Below, one piece after another: positions 1-7,257 of a stretch of DNA of 23,906 nt (its first letter is position 1; every line of letters starts with the position of its first letter). The stretch is taken from positions 1 to 23,906 of the forward strand of contig CAKUEH010000036.1 of assembly GCA_934646185.1 (NCBI GenBank). The letters run 5' to 3'. The notes under the pieces are model-generated. The model made no database searches, was not told the DNA's origin, and worked only from the letters and a program-made list of their open reading frames with translations. This stretch comes from an uncultured Oscillospiraceae bacterium (GTDB taxonomy: Bacteria > Bacillota > Clostridia > Oscillospirales > Oscillospiraceae). The translations under genes and the position numbers were made by a program.

Positions 1-54
1 GGAAACATCTGTTTTTGCTTTCCATTTTGATTTTGCACGGATGGGAGGAACACT

Positions 55-540
55 ATGGGGCCCACATGCAAAAGCTACGTTCTGGAACTCCTCGAGAATT
101 CTTCACATCGGCTACGGCAAATTGAACTCATGCGGTATGAGCTTCAGCATATACCGCAGATCTCTGACTCAGAGATGATTGAGGCAATGTCTTTGCCGTC
201 TTTGACAAGCGGCGAAAAAGCTGCTGACTCAAAAGCTGTTCCGGATGTTGCGCTCTCCTATAAGCGCACGGCCGAACGGATGAATGCCGAGGCGCTGAGC
301 GAGCTTGCGTCTGCCTATATGAATCTCTGGCGGGAGCATGACCGACTCCAGCATTATATTGGATTACTGGATGAGCGCCAAGGCAGGGTACTCCAGCTAT
401 ACTACTTTGAGTCGTATGTGTGGACAGACGTTGCAAAAGCCATGCACATGACAGTGCGGACAGCACAGAGAATCCGGCAGCAGGCAGTGAATGAGTTGGA
501 AAAATTATACGCATTCGCTAAAGACTTTTTTCTAATTTAG
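55..540 (+). CDS. Sigma-70 region 4-like HTH regulator (Tn916 orf7-type)
   Basis: A 161-aa protein preceded by GGGAGGA at 43-49, a good ribosome binding site for the ATG at 55. The C-terminal third (about residues 105-155) reads as a sigma-70 region 4 helix-turn-helix: an LDERQGRVLQLYYFE helix, then V.DVAKAMHMTVRTAQRIRQQAV, ending in a short charged helix. No region 2 is visible, so it is unlikely to be a full sigma factor. Tn916-like elements carry such sigma-like proteins (orf7) just upstream of xis and int, where they are linked to transcription of the transfer and recombination modules. The low G+C and the neighbours (xis 33 bp downstream) support element ownership. The exact regulatory target is inferred only. 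Confidence 0.75.
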   Translation: MGPTCKSYVLELLENSSHRLRQIELMRYELQHIPQISDSEMIEAMSLPSLTSGEKAADSKAVPDVALSYKRTAERMNAEALSELASAYMNLWREHDRLQHYIGLLDERQGRVLQLYYFESYVWTDVAKAMHMTVRTAQRIRQQAVNELEKLYAFAKDFFLI

Positions 541-573
541 TTGTTGTAAAAATAGAAAAGGATGGTTAATACA

Positions 574-777
574 ATGTCATTACCACAGGTTTTGATAAAA
601 GACAAATACTGTCTGACGATTGATGAGGCTGTTGCCTACTTCAATATCGGCGAAAAACGAATGCGTAAAATTGTCGAAGAAAACCAGACGTCGGATTTCA
701 TCATACAGAATGGTGTAAAAACATTGATCAAGCGAAAAAAGTTTGAAGCATTTCTTGATCGCCTTTCCTCCATTTGA
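574..777 (+). CDS. xis: Excisionase, Tn916 Xis family
   Basis: A 67-aa protein when started at the second in-frame ATG (574), the same length as Tn916 Xis. An ATG at 562 is in frame but overlaps the AAAGGA ribosome binding site (557-562), so 574 is the better start. Residues follow the Xis pattern: an aromatic/charged start, YCLTIDEAVAYFNIGEKRMRK (a winged-helix/MerR-like DNA-binding region), EEN, then a basic IKRKKFEAFLDRL tail. Family role: a recombination directionality factor that bends the element ends and promotes excision with Int. It lies directly upstream of int and its stop is followed by the hairpin at 821-868. Confidence 0.9.
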   Translation: MSLPQVLIKDKYCLTIDEAVAYFNIGEKRMRKIVEENQTSDFIIQNGVKTLIKRKKFEAFLDRLSSI

Positions 778-820
778 GAAACATCTTTCAAATTATAGTG
801 TCTCCAGCGGCTAGGAAAGA

Positions 821-868
821 AGCCTCTGACATGATATACTGTTTGTATATCGTGCCGAGGCTCTTTTT
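821..868 (+). terminator. Hairpin with T-run between xis and int
   Basis: A long stem is visible: AGCCTC (821-826) pairs with GAGGCT (857-862), then CAT with GTG, then a perfect GATATAC (833-839)/GTATATC (845-851) around the loop TGTTT. It is followed immediately by TCTTTTTC (862-869). This has the shape of an intrinsic terminator or attenuator on the plus strand. It sits only about 4 nt upstream of the int ribosome binding site, so it could lower int transcription relative to xis. Confidence 0.7.
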
Positions 869-890
869 CATGAGGAAAGGAGCATGGAAC

Positions 891-2138
891 ATGAGCGAAA
901 AAAGACGAGATCAAAGAAATCGTATTCTTCGCAATGGAGAGAGCCAACGCAAGGATGGCCGTTATGTATTCAAATACCGGGATATCAACGGTCAGCCGCA
1001 ATTTGTATATAGCTGGCGACTAGAGCCGACTGACAGGCTGCCTGCCGGGAAGCGGGACGGTCCTGCGCTTCGGGAATTAGAACCGAAAATCATACGGGAT
1101 CTTGAAGATAAAATATCCCCTCGCGGTGGTGACATGACTGTCATGGAACTGGTTCAAAAGTATCTGCGCACCAAAACCGGCGTCAGAGCAAGCACCAGGG
1201 CGGGATATAAAACCGTTCTGAATCTTCTGGAGAAGGATTCATTTTCCGGAACCCGCATCGATCGTGTGAAGCAATCCAATGCAAAAGTATGGCTGATTGA
1301 CCTGCAAAAAAGCGGCAAGAGTTATAGCAGTATTCATTCCATTCGTGGCGTCCTGCGTCCGGCATTCCAGATGGCCGTTGATGACGACCTGCTTCGTAAG
1401 AATCCATTTGATTTTGAGTTGGCCAGTGTGATCGTTGACGACAGTGTGACCAGAGAGGCGATTTCACGAAAGGATGAACGCATTTTTCTGGATTTTATCC
1501 GAAACGATAAGCATTACTCGCAGTATTACGATGGCATGTGCATCCTGTTCAAAACTGGCCTTCGCATTTCCGAATTTGCCGGCCTGACACTCAGCGATGT
1601 CGATTTGCGTGCCCGCGTGATCCACGTTGATCATCAGCTGCAGCGCACAACGCAGATGGAGTACATTATCGAAGATCCAAAGACAGAGAGTGGTATCCGT
1701 GATATTCCAATGACTGACGAGGTCTACGATTGCTTTTCCAGGATCATTGCCGGAAGGCCAAAGCCAAAAGTCGAACCGTTTGTAGGCGGAAAAACAGGTT
1801 TTCTGTTTTTGGACAAAAACGGGAAGCCGAAAGTGGCGCTTCACTGGGAAAAATACTTTCATTATGCACTGGAAAAGTATAATCGGACTTACAAGGTTCA
1901 GCTTCCTAAAATTACACCCCACGTTTGCCGGCATACATTTTGCTCCAACATGGCGAAAAGCGGCATGAACCCGAAAACGCTGCAATACCTGATGGGCCAT
2001 TCCGACATCAGTATTACAATGAACACTTATACGCACATCAAATTTGAAGATGCACGTGATGAAGTTGTTCGCGTGTGCTCGGAGCAACTGGCTGCAAAAA
2101 ACCACATACAGCGGGTCAGGGTGCAGGCAATCGGCTGA
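891..2138 (+). CDS. int: Tyrosine site-specific recombinase, Tn916 integrase family
   Basis: A 415-aa protein, close to Tn916 Int (405 aa). The start at 891 gives the typical family N-terminus MSEKRRDQRNRIL and has AGGAAAGGAG at 873-882; the reading frame stays open further upstream but that part is not conserved. Domains in order: an N-terminal arm-binding domain (about 1-75, containing GESQRKDGRYVFKYRD), a SAM-like core-binding domain (about 90-185) and the catalytic domain (about 195-400). The catalytic set is complete: R225 in TGLRISEF, K264 in DPKTESG, H344 and R347 in ITPHVCRHTF, H370 in LMGHSD, and nucleophile Y380 in NTYTH. It cuts and rejoins the element and target ends during integration and excision. 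It is probably co-transcribed with xis through the hairpin at 821-868. Confidence 0.96.
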   Translation: MSEKRRDQRNRILRNGESQRKDGRYVFKYRDINGQPQFVYSWRLEPTDRLPAGKRDGPALRELEPKIIRDLEDKISPRGGDMTVMELVQKYLRTKTGVRASTRAGYKTVLNLLEKDSFSGTRIDRVKQSNAKVWLIDLQKSGKSYSSIHSIRGVLRPAFQMAVDDDLLRKNPFDFELASVIVDDSVTREAISRKDERIFLDFIRNDKHYSQYYDGMCILFKTGLRISEFAGLTLSDVDLRARVIHVDHQLQRTTQMEYIIEDPKTESGIRDIPMTDEVYDCFSRIIAGRPKPKVEPFVGGKTGFLFLDKNGKPKVALHWEKYFHYALEKYNRTYKVQLPKITPHVCRHTFCSNMAKSGMNPKTLQYLMGHSDISITMNTYTHIKFEDARDEVVRVCSEQLAAKNHIQRVRVQAIG

Positions 2139-2166
2139 TTTCCCAAGCTGTTGCTCGAAAACGCCT

Positions 2167-2324
2167 TGATACGCCAATCTGTTTCCTGCTTACTCTGCCA
2201 TGGGATATTGTTTATATGCCACACGCGCGGTTTAAGGCCACTTTCGGTAGTAAAATCCAGTATATGGACGCAATTTACTACTTTTGTACTACTTTTGCCG
2301 GATACGAGGTACCATGATACGCCA
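2167..2324. repeat. 10-bp direct repeat TGATACGCCA in the ICE end
   Basis: TGATACGCCA occurs at 2167-2176 and again at 2315-2324, 148 bp apart, both in the non-coding DNA between int and the end of the element. Spaced direct repeats in this place are what one expects for Int or Xis binding sites, but no binding function can be shown from sequence. Confidence 0.6.
2247..2297. promoter_or_regulatory. Putative integrase arm-type binding sites (Tn916 DR2-like)
   Basis: GTAGTAAA (2247-2254) faces an inverted copy TTTACTAC (2274-2281), and a perfect tandem 11-bp repeat TACTACTTTTG covers 2276-2286 and 2287-2297. From memory, the DNA used for the structure of the N-terminal domain of Tn916 Int (the DR2 arm site) contains GTAGTAAATT. 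The reverse complement of 2272-2281 is exactly that 10-mer. Position (110-160 bp after the int stop, next to the element end) and sequence both fit arm-type sites. The assignment is inference supported by recalled family data. Confidence 0.6.
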
Positions 2325-2377
2325 CAATATGCCAAGAAAGCATATTCTGTAAATTTAAAAAACTACGAAGAAGTAAC

Positions 2378-2410
2378 GAAATACCAAGATAATCGAGGAA
2401 ATACCAAGAT
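2378..2410. repeat. 13-bp direct repeat at the ICE/chromosome junction
   Basis: GAAATACCAAGAT is present at 2378-2390 and 2398-2410, 20 bp apart. The second copy spans the gap between the ribosome binding site and the start codon of the phosphatase gene. A weaker relative (AATATGCCAAGA) is near 2326-2337. These may be integrase core sites or a scar of earlier insertions. Confidence 0.6.
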
Positions 2411-2867
2411 GGTAAAGATTTTGTTTATCTGCCACGGCAATATCTGCCGCAGTCCGATGGCGGAGTTTATCATGAAGGCGCTGGTGCGGGAGGCGGGGGT
2501 GGCGGCCCGGCTGCGGATCGACTCTGCGGCGGTCAGCCGGGAGGAGCTCGGGAACCCCATCTATCCGCCGGCGCAGCGGCAGCTGCGCGCGCACGCCGTG
2601 CCGTTTGACGATCACCGGGCGCGGCAGATGACGCGCGCCGACTATGACGCTTACGATCTGCTCGTCGGCATGGACGGCAGCAATCTCGCTGGCATGCGGC
2701 GCATCTGCGGCGGCGACCCGGACGGGAAGCTCCGGCTGCTGATGGAATATACCGGCGCGGCGCGCGCCGTCGCGGATCCGTGGTACACCGGAGATTTTGA
2801 CGCCGCGTGGCGCGATATCGAATCCGGCTGCCGTGCGCTTCTGGACGCGCTGATGCCCTCGCTGTAA
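2409..2867 (+). CDS. Low-molecular-weight protein tyrosine phosphatase
   Basis: A 152-aa cytoplasmic phosphatase of normal family length. The start ATG at 2409 has GAGGAAA (2395-2401) upstream; the frame is open further left only into element DNA. The N-terminal P-loop VKILFICHGNICRSPMAE contains the CX5R-S signature (nucleophile C8, R14), and the general-acid loop is VADPWYTGDF (D123). It hydrolyses phosphotyrosine (in Firmicutes also phosphoarginine) on proteins. G+C and codon use match the chromosome, not the element to its left. No convincing promoter is visible in front of it: the preceding 270 bp belong to the ICE end. It converges with the DUF4349 gene over a shared terminator. Confidence 0.93.
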   Translation: MVKILFICHGNICRSPMAEFIMKALVREAGVAARLRIDSAAVSREELGNPIYPPAQRQLRAHAVPFDDHRARQMTRADYDAYDLLVGMDGSNLAGMRRICGGDPDGKLRLLMEYTGAARAVADPWYTGDFDAAWRDIESGCRALLDALMPSL

Positions 2868-2871
2868 GCAA

Positions 2872-2901
2872 AAATCCCGGCCGCTGCTGCGGCCGGGATT
2901 T
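2872..2901. terminator. Bidirectional hairpin terminator between convergent genes
   Basis: AAATCCCGGCCGC (2872-2884) and its perfect 13-bp complement (2889-2901) close a TGCT loop. A/T runs on both sides make it usable in both directions, ending the phosphatase transcript (plus) and the DUF4349 transcript (minus). Confidence 0.9.
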
Positions 2902-2912
2902 GCGTATCTTTC

Positions 2913-3941
2913 TTACTGCTTCGGCTCCTGCGGGGGTTCCTGCTGGGAGGCGAATTTTTCTTTGCGCTTTCTGCGGGCCTTTTTGACCAGCACGATCGCG
3001 GCAATGACGATCACCGCCAGCAGAACCAGCGCCGGCAGCGCGGCGGCCAGACCCAGAATGACGTTCTGCACGCCGCGGGTGAAGCCTGTCCAGCCGTCGG
3101 AGAGCGAATCGGACAGCTTCTGGCCGAAGGTGCGCCGCACCGGGACGGTCGGCGTGTAGACCTCGACCTCGCGCAGATCGAGATTCACAGTGGAATATTT
3201 GATCTGCATGTCATAGTTGCGCAGGCTGCGCTCAATGGACTCGATCTCATAGCGCACGTCGGACAGCCGCTGTTCGAGCGCGATGAGCGTCTCCACGTCC
3301 TCGCTCTTCGCGAGCATGTCGAGAAGCCGCTCCTCCTGCGTGTTGAGGCTGGACAGGCGCGCTTCATAATCGGTGTAGGCCGAGGTGACGTTCTGCGCGT
3401 CGCGGCTGGTGGAGGTCACGTTGCCGAAGCCCTCGGTCTCGTGCAGGAAGGACTCAAACTGCTCGCAGGGGATGCGGACGGTGTAAAACGCCCAGCGGTT
3501 GACGATGGAGGTCGTGCCGTCGGAATTGTACTGCGTGTCGCCCGTCACGTTGGAGCTCTCCACGAAGCCGCCGATCTTCTGCACCTGCGATTCCAGCGCG
3601 GCGACCGCCTTGTCAAACTCGGTCGTCTCGATGGAGACGGACGCGGTGTAGATGATCTTGGCGGTGTAGTCGGCAACGGAATCGTCCGGCTCCGGCGTTT
3701 CGGCGGCGCCGCTGCCCGCTTCCGTCGTGGCGACGGTGTCGTAGGCGAATTCCTCCTCCGGCTCAGCGGGCGCCTCCATGGGCGTCTCTGCGGCGGCTGC
3801 CTCCTGCGTGGAATTGTAATAGCCGCTGTCCATAGACGCGGGGTCTGCTGGCGCCATTTTGGAGTTTGCCGCGCAGCCGGTAAAAACGGTCAGGACCAGC
3901 AGAGCGGCAATGAGAATGGCAAGAATCGATTGCTTTTTCAT
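2913..3941 (-). CDS. DUF4349 domain-containing lipoprotein with C-terminal membrane anchor
   Basis: A 342-aa envelope protein of unknown function. The start is supported by AAAGGGG upstream. The N-terminal signal peptide ends in a lipobox (VFTGC, lipidated C23). A low-complexity Ala/Glu/Pro linker (about 24-90) follows, then the DUF4349 domain (about 93-285) with the typical opening IIYTASVSIET and GGFVESS, and a coiled-coil part (about 195-250, RLSSLNTQEERLLDMLAKSE onward). A second hydrophobic helix (about 297-319) is followed by a KKARRKRKEK cytoplasmic tail. The domain should therefore lie outside the cell, tethered at both ends. It is the last gene of the minus-strand run behind the SSB-like gene. 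Function is not inferred. Confidence 0.88.
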   Translation of the reverse strand: MKKQSILAILIAALLVLTVFTGCAANSKMAPADPASMDSGYYNSTQEAAAAETPMEAPAEPEEEFAYDTVATTEAGSGAAETPEPDDSVADYTAKIIYTASVSIETTEFDKAVAALESQVQKIGGFVESSNVTGDTQYNSDGTTSIVNRWAFYTVRIPCEQFESFLHETEGFGNVTSTSRDAQNVTSAYTDYEARLSSLNTQEERLLDMLAKSEDVETLIALEQRLSDVRYEIESIERSLRNYDMQIKYSTVNLDLREVEVYTPTVPVRRTFGQKLSDSLSDGWTGFTRGVQNVILGLAAALPALVLLAVIVIAAIVLVKKARRKRKEKFASQQEPPQEPKQ

Positions 3942-4021
3942 GTTGGGTTCCCCTTTCTTTTGTGTTCTGCCTATAAAGACGGAATTTCGGACGCTTGGTT
4001 GCGCGGAATGGAAAGAAATTT

Positions 4022-4639
4022 CTAAAAAATTGCGAGCTCCGGGACGCGCTCGCAGGCGCTGACGGAGAATTCATACGCGGTGCGCGTTTCGCTCGTCTCA
4101 CCCAAGTTTTTGAGATACGTCCGGCTCTGGAGCCGGCCCGTGAGCGTCAGCTCCGTGCCGGTCGGGTATTCGGCGGCGGCCAGCGCCGTGCGGCCCCACA
4201 GAATGCAGGGGATATAATCCGTCCTGCGGTACAGGCGCGGCACGGCCAGACACAGATCCGTGATCTGCCGCCCGAGCGGCGTCTGCCGGTAAACGGGCGG
4301 CTTGCAGACCGTGCCGGTCAGGACAGCCTCGTTCTGCATGGGCGCGTCCGTCGTCGTCATGGACAGCGCGTAGACGCAGAGGATCAGACGTCGTCCGGTC
4401 GGCTCGCGGTTGTTGAACGAGCGGAGCTGGCCGTCGATGGTAAAGCGCTCGCCCTCGAACAGCTCCGTCTGCTCCAATACGTCCTCCGCGGCCAGAACCG
4501 GCAGCAGATCCTCCGTGCCCGAAAGGCGCTCGACGGCAAGCAGGAAGCGGAAAAATTTCCGCTCATGGTTCTGGTGCGAATATTCCGGCAGGGACGCCAG
4601 CGTCCCGGTCAGGGTAATGTGATTGGCTGTGTTTTCCAT
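4022..4639 (-). CDS. SSB-like protein with two tandem OB folds
   Basis: A 205-aa protein with GAGGTGG upstream of the ATG at 4639. It reads as an internal duplication of the SSB/PriB-type OB fold. Half one (about 7-95) has HITLTGTLASLP, then FFRFLLAVERLSG, and G..FTIDGQLRSFNN. Half two (about 103-200) has AVLTGTVCKPPVYRQTPLGR, then DLCLAVPRLYRRTDYIPC, and GTELTLTGRLQSRTY. The usual acidic DDDIPF tail of housekeeping SSB is absent (it ends in VPELAIF), so it is unlikely to be the replicative SSB. It may bind single-stranded DNA or RNA as a monomer mimicking a dimer. It lies 59 bp downstream of the ygiQ-type gene and probably belongs to that transcript. Confidence 0.75.
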   Translation of the reverse strand: MENTANHITLTGTLASLPEYSHQNHERKFFRFLLAVERLSGTEDLLPVLAAEDVLEQTELFEGERFTIDGQLRSFNNREPTGRRLILCVYALSMTTTDAPMQNEAVLTGTVCKPPVYRQTPLGRQITDLCLAVPRLYRRTDYIPCILWGRTALAAAEYPTGTELTLTGRLQSRTYLKNLGETSETRTAYEFSVSACERVPELAIF

Positions 4640-4698
4640 AGTTCCACCTCATCTTTTCTTCGTATGGAAGACTATATGAGGGGAACGCGCGAGATAGA

Positions 4699-6585
4699 CT
4701 ACCGGCTGGACGGGCGTTTTTTGGCCGGTTTTGCGGGGGCGGACTTCTTTTCCGGCGTCTGTTCGGATGTGCCGGGCTTTTTCTCCTTCGGCGGATACGG
4801 GCGGATGAGACATTTGGGCGTAAAGCCGATGAGATCCGTCCGCCCGGCTTTCTGCAGCGCCTCGCGCACGAGAAAATAATTCTGCGGCCGGCGGTACTGC
4901 ATCAGCGCGCGCTGCATGGCCTTTTCATGCGGGTTTTTGGGCACGTAGACCGGCTCCATCGTCCTCGGATCGAGGCCGGTATAGTACATGACGGTAGAGA
5001 GTGTCGAGGGCGTGGGATAGAAATCCTGCACCTGCTCGGGCTCGTGGTTGGTGTCGCGCAGATATTCGGCCAGCTTTACGGCCTCCTGCATCGTGCAGCC
5101 GGGATGAGACGACATGAGATAGGGCACAACATACTGCTTCATGCCCTCCTGCTCGTTGATCTTTTTGTATTTTTCCACGAATTGCTGGTACACGGCGTGC
5201 GGGGGCTTGCTCATCACGCGCAGGACCTGATCGGACACATGCTCCGGCGCGACCTTCAGCTGTCCGGAGATGTGATAGCGCACGAGTTCCTTGAAAAACG
5301 TGTCGCTCGGGTCGGCCAGCAGATAGTCGAACCGGATGCCGCTGCGGATGAAGACCTTTTTGACGCCCGGCAGCTTGCGGAGCTTCCGCAGCAGGGACAG
5401 GTAATCCGTATGGTCGGCGATCAGATTCTTGCAGGGGCTCGGGAACAGGCACTGCCTTGTCGGGCACGCTCCGCGCTGGAGCTGCTTTTTGCAGGCGGGC
5501 TGGCGGAAGTTTGCCGTCGGGCCGCCGACGTCGTGGATATAGCCCTTGAAGCCAGGGGCGTGCGTCATGGCCTCTGCTTCCCGGACGATCGATTCCTGCG
5601 ACCGGGTCTGGATGATCCGGCCCTGATGGAACGTCAGCGCGCAGAAGCTGCACGCGCCGAAGCAGCCCCGGCAGGAGGTCAGGCTGAATTCGATCTCCGC
5701 GATGGCCGGAATGCCGCCGAGCTTTTTATACGACGGGTGGTACGTCCGGCAGTACGGAAGATCGTAGACGCGATCCATCTCCTTCTGTGAAAGCGGCTTC
5801 TGCGGCGGGTTCTGGACGATGAATTCGTGGTCGCCATACGGCTCGATGAGCCGCTTGGCGCAGAAGGGGTCGGTATTGCGGTACTGGACGGAAAAGCTCT
5901 CGGCGTAGACGCGCGGGTCTTTCTGCAGATCGGAGAAGGCCGGGAGCGTGATGGACGGGACGGACGTGTCCGGTTCGCGGGTCTTATAGACCGTGCCGTC
6001 GATGTACGTGATATCCTGTGCGTCCATGCCGTCGTTCAGCGCGTTCGCGATCTCGACGACGGCGCGCTCTCCCATTCCGTAGATCAGAAGATCGGCCTGC
6101 GAATCGAGCAGGATCGACCGTTTGAGCTTGTCCGACCAGTAATCGTAATGCGCAAGCCTGCGAAGGCTCGCCTCGATGCCGCCGATGATGATGGGCTTGC
6201 GGCGGTAGGTGCGGCGGATGAGGTTGCAGTAGACCGTCACGGCGTAGTCGGGCCGCCTGCCCATGACGCCGCCGGGGGTATAGGCGTCGGTTTTCCGGTG
6301 GGCCTTGGAGACGGCATAGTGGTTGACCATCGAGTCCATATTGCCGCCCATGACGAGAAAGCCCAGGCGCGGCTCGCCGAGGGCGTTGATCGAATCGGGA
6401 TTTTTCCAGTCGGGCTGCGAAATGATGCCGACCTTATAGCCCGCGTCCTCGAGCACGCGCGAGATGATCGCGTGGCCGAACGACGGGTGGTCGACGTAGC
6501 CGTCGCCGATGATATAGACAAAATCGCACTGCTCCCAGCCGCGCCGCTGCATGTCGGCGCGGGAGATCGGTAAAAATTCCGGCAT
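4699..6585 (-). CDS. YgiQ-family radical SAM protein
   Basis: A 628-aa protein from the ATG at 6585, which begins MPEFLPISRADM as in the family. An in-frame GTG at 6595, overlapping the TGA of the upstream HAD gene, is an alternative; the longer upstream frame only reads through the HAD gene. Order: an N-terminal B12-binding-like UPF0313 part (about 1-290, VYIIGDGYVDHPSFGHAII), a radical SAM core with SCRGCFGACSFCALTFHQGR (cluster cysteines C308, C312, C315), and a C-terminal DUF3362 region (about 470-600). The tail is Lys/Pro-rich. The family is called YgiQ/UPF0313 and its substrate is unknown. It is 5 bp downstream of the HAD gene, so it is probably translationally coupled to it. Confidence 0.92.
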   Translation of the reverse strand: MPEFLPISRADMQRRGWEQCDFVYIIGDGYVDHPSFGHAIISRVLEDAGYKVGIISQPDWKNPDSINALGEPRLGFLVMGGNMDSMVNHYAVSKAHRKTDAYTPGGVMGRRPDYAVTVYCNLIRRTYRRKPIIIGGIEASLRRLAHYDYWSDKLKRSILLDSQADLLIYGMGERAVVEIANALNDGMDAQDITYIDGTVYKTREPDTSVPSITLPAFSDLQKDPRVYAESFSVQYRNTDPFCAKRLIEPYGDHEFIVQNPPQKPLSQKEMDRVYDLPYCRTYHPSYKKLGGIPAIAEIEFSLTSCRGCFGACSFCALTFHQGRIIQTRSQESIVREAEAMTHAPGFKGYIHDVGGPTANFRQPACKKQLQRGACPTRQCLFPSPCKNLIADHTDYLSLLRKLRKLPGVKKVFIRSGIRFDYLLADPSDTFFKELVRYHISGQLKVAPEHVSDQVLRVMSKPPHAVYQQFVEKYKKINEQEGMKQYVVPYLMSSHPGCTMQEAVKLAEYLRDTNHEPEQVQDFYPTPSTLSTVMYYTGLDPRTMEPVYVPKNPHEKAMQRALMQYRRPQNYFLVREALQKAGRTDLIGFTPKCLIRPYPPKEKKPGTSEQTPEKKSAPAKPAKKRPSSR

Positions 6586-6590
6586 GGGGC

Positions 6591-7235
6591 TCACAGCATC
6601 GTCAGGATCGACTTGAGATCCGGCAGCAGATAATCGGGCTGCGCCTGCTCGCGCAGGTAGTCCGCCGGGAAGCTGGTCGCAAGACCGATAGCCTCGATCC
6701 CGGCAGCATGGGCCGCGCGGATGCCGCTGGGTGCGTCCTCGACCACGATACACGCGGACGGCGCAAGGCCGAGGCTGGCCGCGCCCGTCAGATAGATCTC
6801 GGGATCGGGCTTCGGATTTTTGATGTCGGTGCCGGTGACAAGATGGTCAAACAGTGACTCGTCCGCGCCGATGGCGGACAGGTTCATCAGGACCTTGACG
6901 CGGTCTGCCGACGAGCAGACCGCCAGCCGGTAGCCCCGCGCGCGTAGCGTATGCAGCACGTCCAGAACGCCGCTTGGGATGTTGGCCTCCTCCTTGACGT
7001 GCTCGCCGTAGCAGTCGTACAGGTGTTCCTTCATTTCCGTGCGGTACGGCACGCCGTATTTCTCCGCCACGCCGCCGACATAGCGGTTTTCGCCGCAGCC
7101 GACAAACTCGGCGAAGTCGGATTCCTTCGCGTCGATGCCGTATTTCTTCAGCGCGCGCACGCCGGTCTTCGCCATATACTCCTCAGAATCGATCAGGACG
7201 CCGTCCATGTCGAATAAAACTGCTTTCCAGGCCAT
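6591..7235 (-). CDS. HAD-superfamily phosphatase, beta-phosphoglucomutase-like
   Basis: A 214-aa protein; the start MAWKAVLFDMDG is preceded by AAAGGAGAG, while an upstream extension in frame lies over the rplT terminator and is rejected. HAD motifs are all present: DMDGVLIDSE (nucleophile D9, acid D11), the CSSADR motif II region, K in NPKPDPEIYL, and VVEDAPSGIRAA motif IV. The cap is the small alpha-helical type (about 15-85), as in the PgmB/GS1-like subfamily, which act on sugar phosphates or related metabolites. The substrate cannot be read from sequence. It begins only 23 nt after the rplT terminator, so its expression may depend on read-through or on an unseen promoter. Confidence 0.9.
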   Translation of the reverse strand: MAWKAVLFDMDGVLIDSEEYMAKTGVRALKKYGIDAKESDFAEFVGCGENRYVGGVAEKYGVPYRTEMKEHLYDCYGEHVKEEANIPSGVLDVLHTLRARGYRLAVCSSADRVKVLMNLSAIGADESLFDHLVTGTDIKNPKPDPEIYLTGAASLGLAPSACIVVEDAPSGIRAAHAAGIEAIGLATSFPADYLREQAQPDYLLPDLKSILTML

Positions 7236-7257
7236 AAAACTCTCCTTTAATTGATAG

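Larger units (their letters stand above)
1..2408. mobile_element. Right (xis-int) end of a Tn916-family integrative conjugative element, partial
   Basis: This stretch is clearly less G+C-rich than everything after about 2409. It carries, in Tn916 order, a sigma-like orf7-type regulator, xis and int, followed by about 270 bp of non-coding, repeat-bearing DNA typical of an element end. Family knowledge: in Tn916 this module lies at the end next to the integration junction, and Int and Xis perform excision and integration. The exact junction cannot be fixed from one end. I place it between the last Int-arm-like repeat (2297) and the start codon of the chromosomal phosphatase gene (2409). The conjugation and cargo genes lie left of the window. 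Confidence 0.85.

Noticed and set aside
774..890. N-terminal extension of the integrase to 774
   Set aside because: The extension translates through the hairpin at 821-868, overlaps the xis stop and is not part of the Int family; 891 has a good ribosome binding site.
2151..2408. N-terminal extension of the phosphatase into the ICE end
   Set aside because: The added residues are not conserved and come from non-coding element DNA; the P-loop must be close to the N-terminus in this family.
4640..4698. Separate promoter for the SSB-like gene
   Set aside because: TATAGT-like words are present but no -35 at a proper distance; read-through from the YgiQ-type gene is simpler.
4927..6573. Two plus-strand open frames antisense to the YgiQ-type gene
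   Set aside because: No family match or ribosome binding site; the minus-strand frame carries the radical SAM cysteines.
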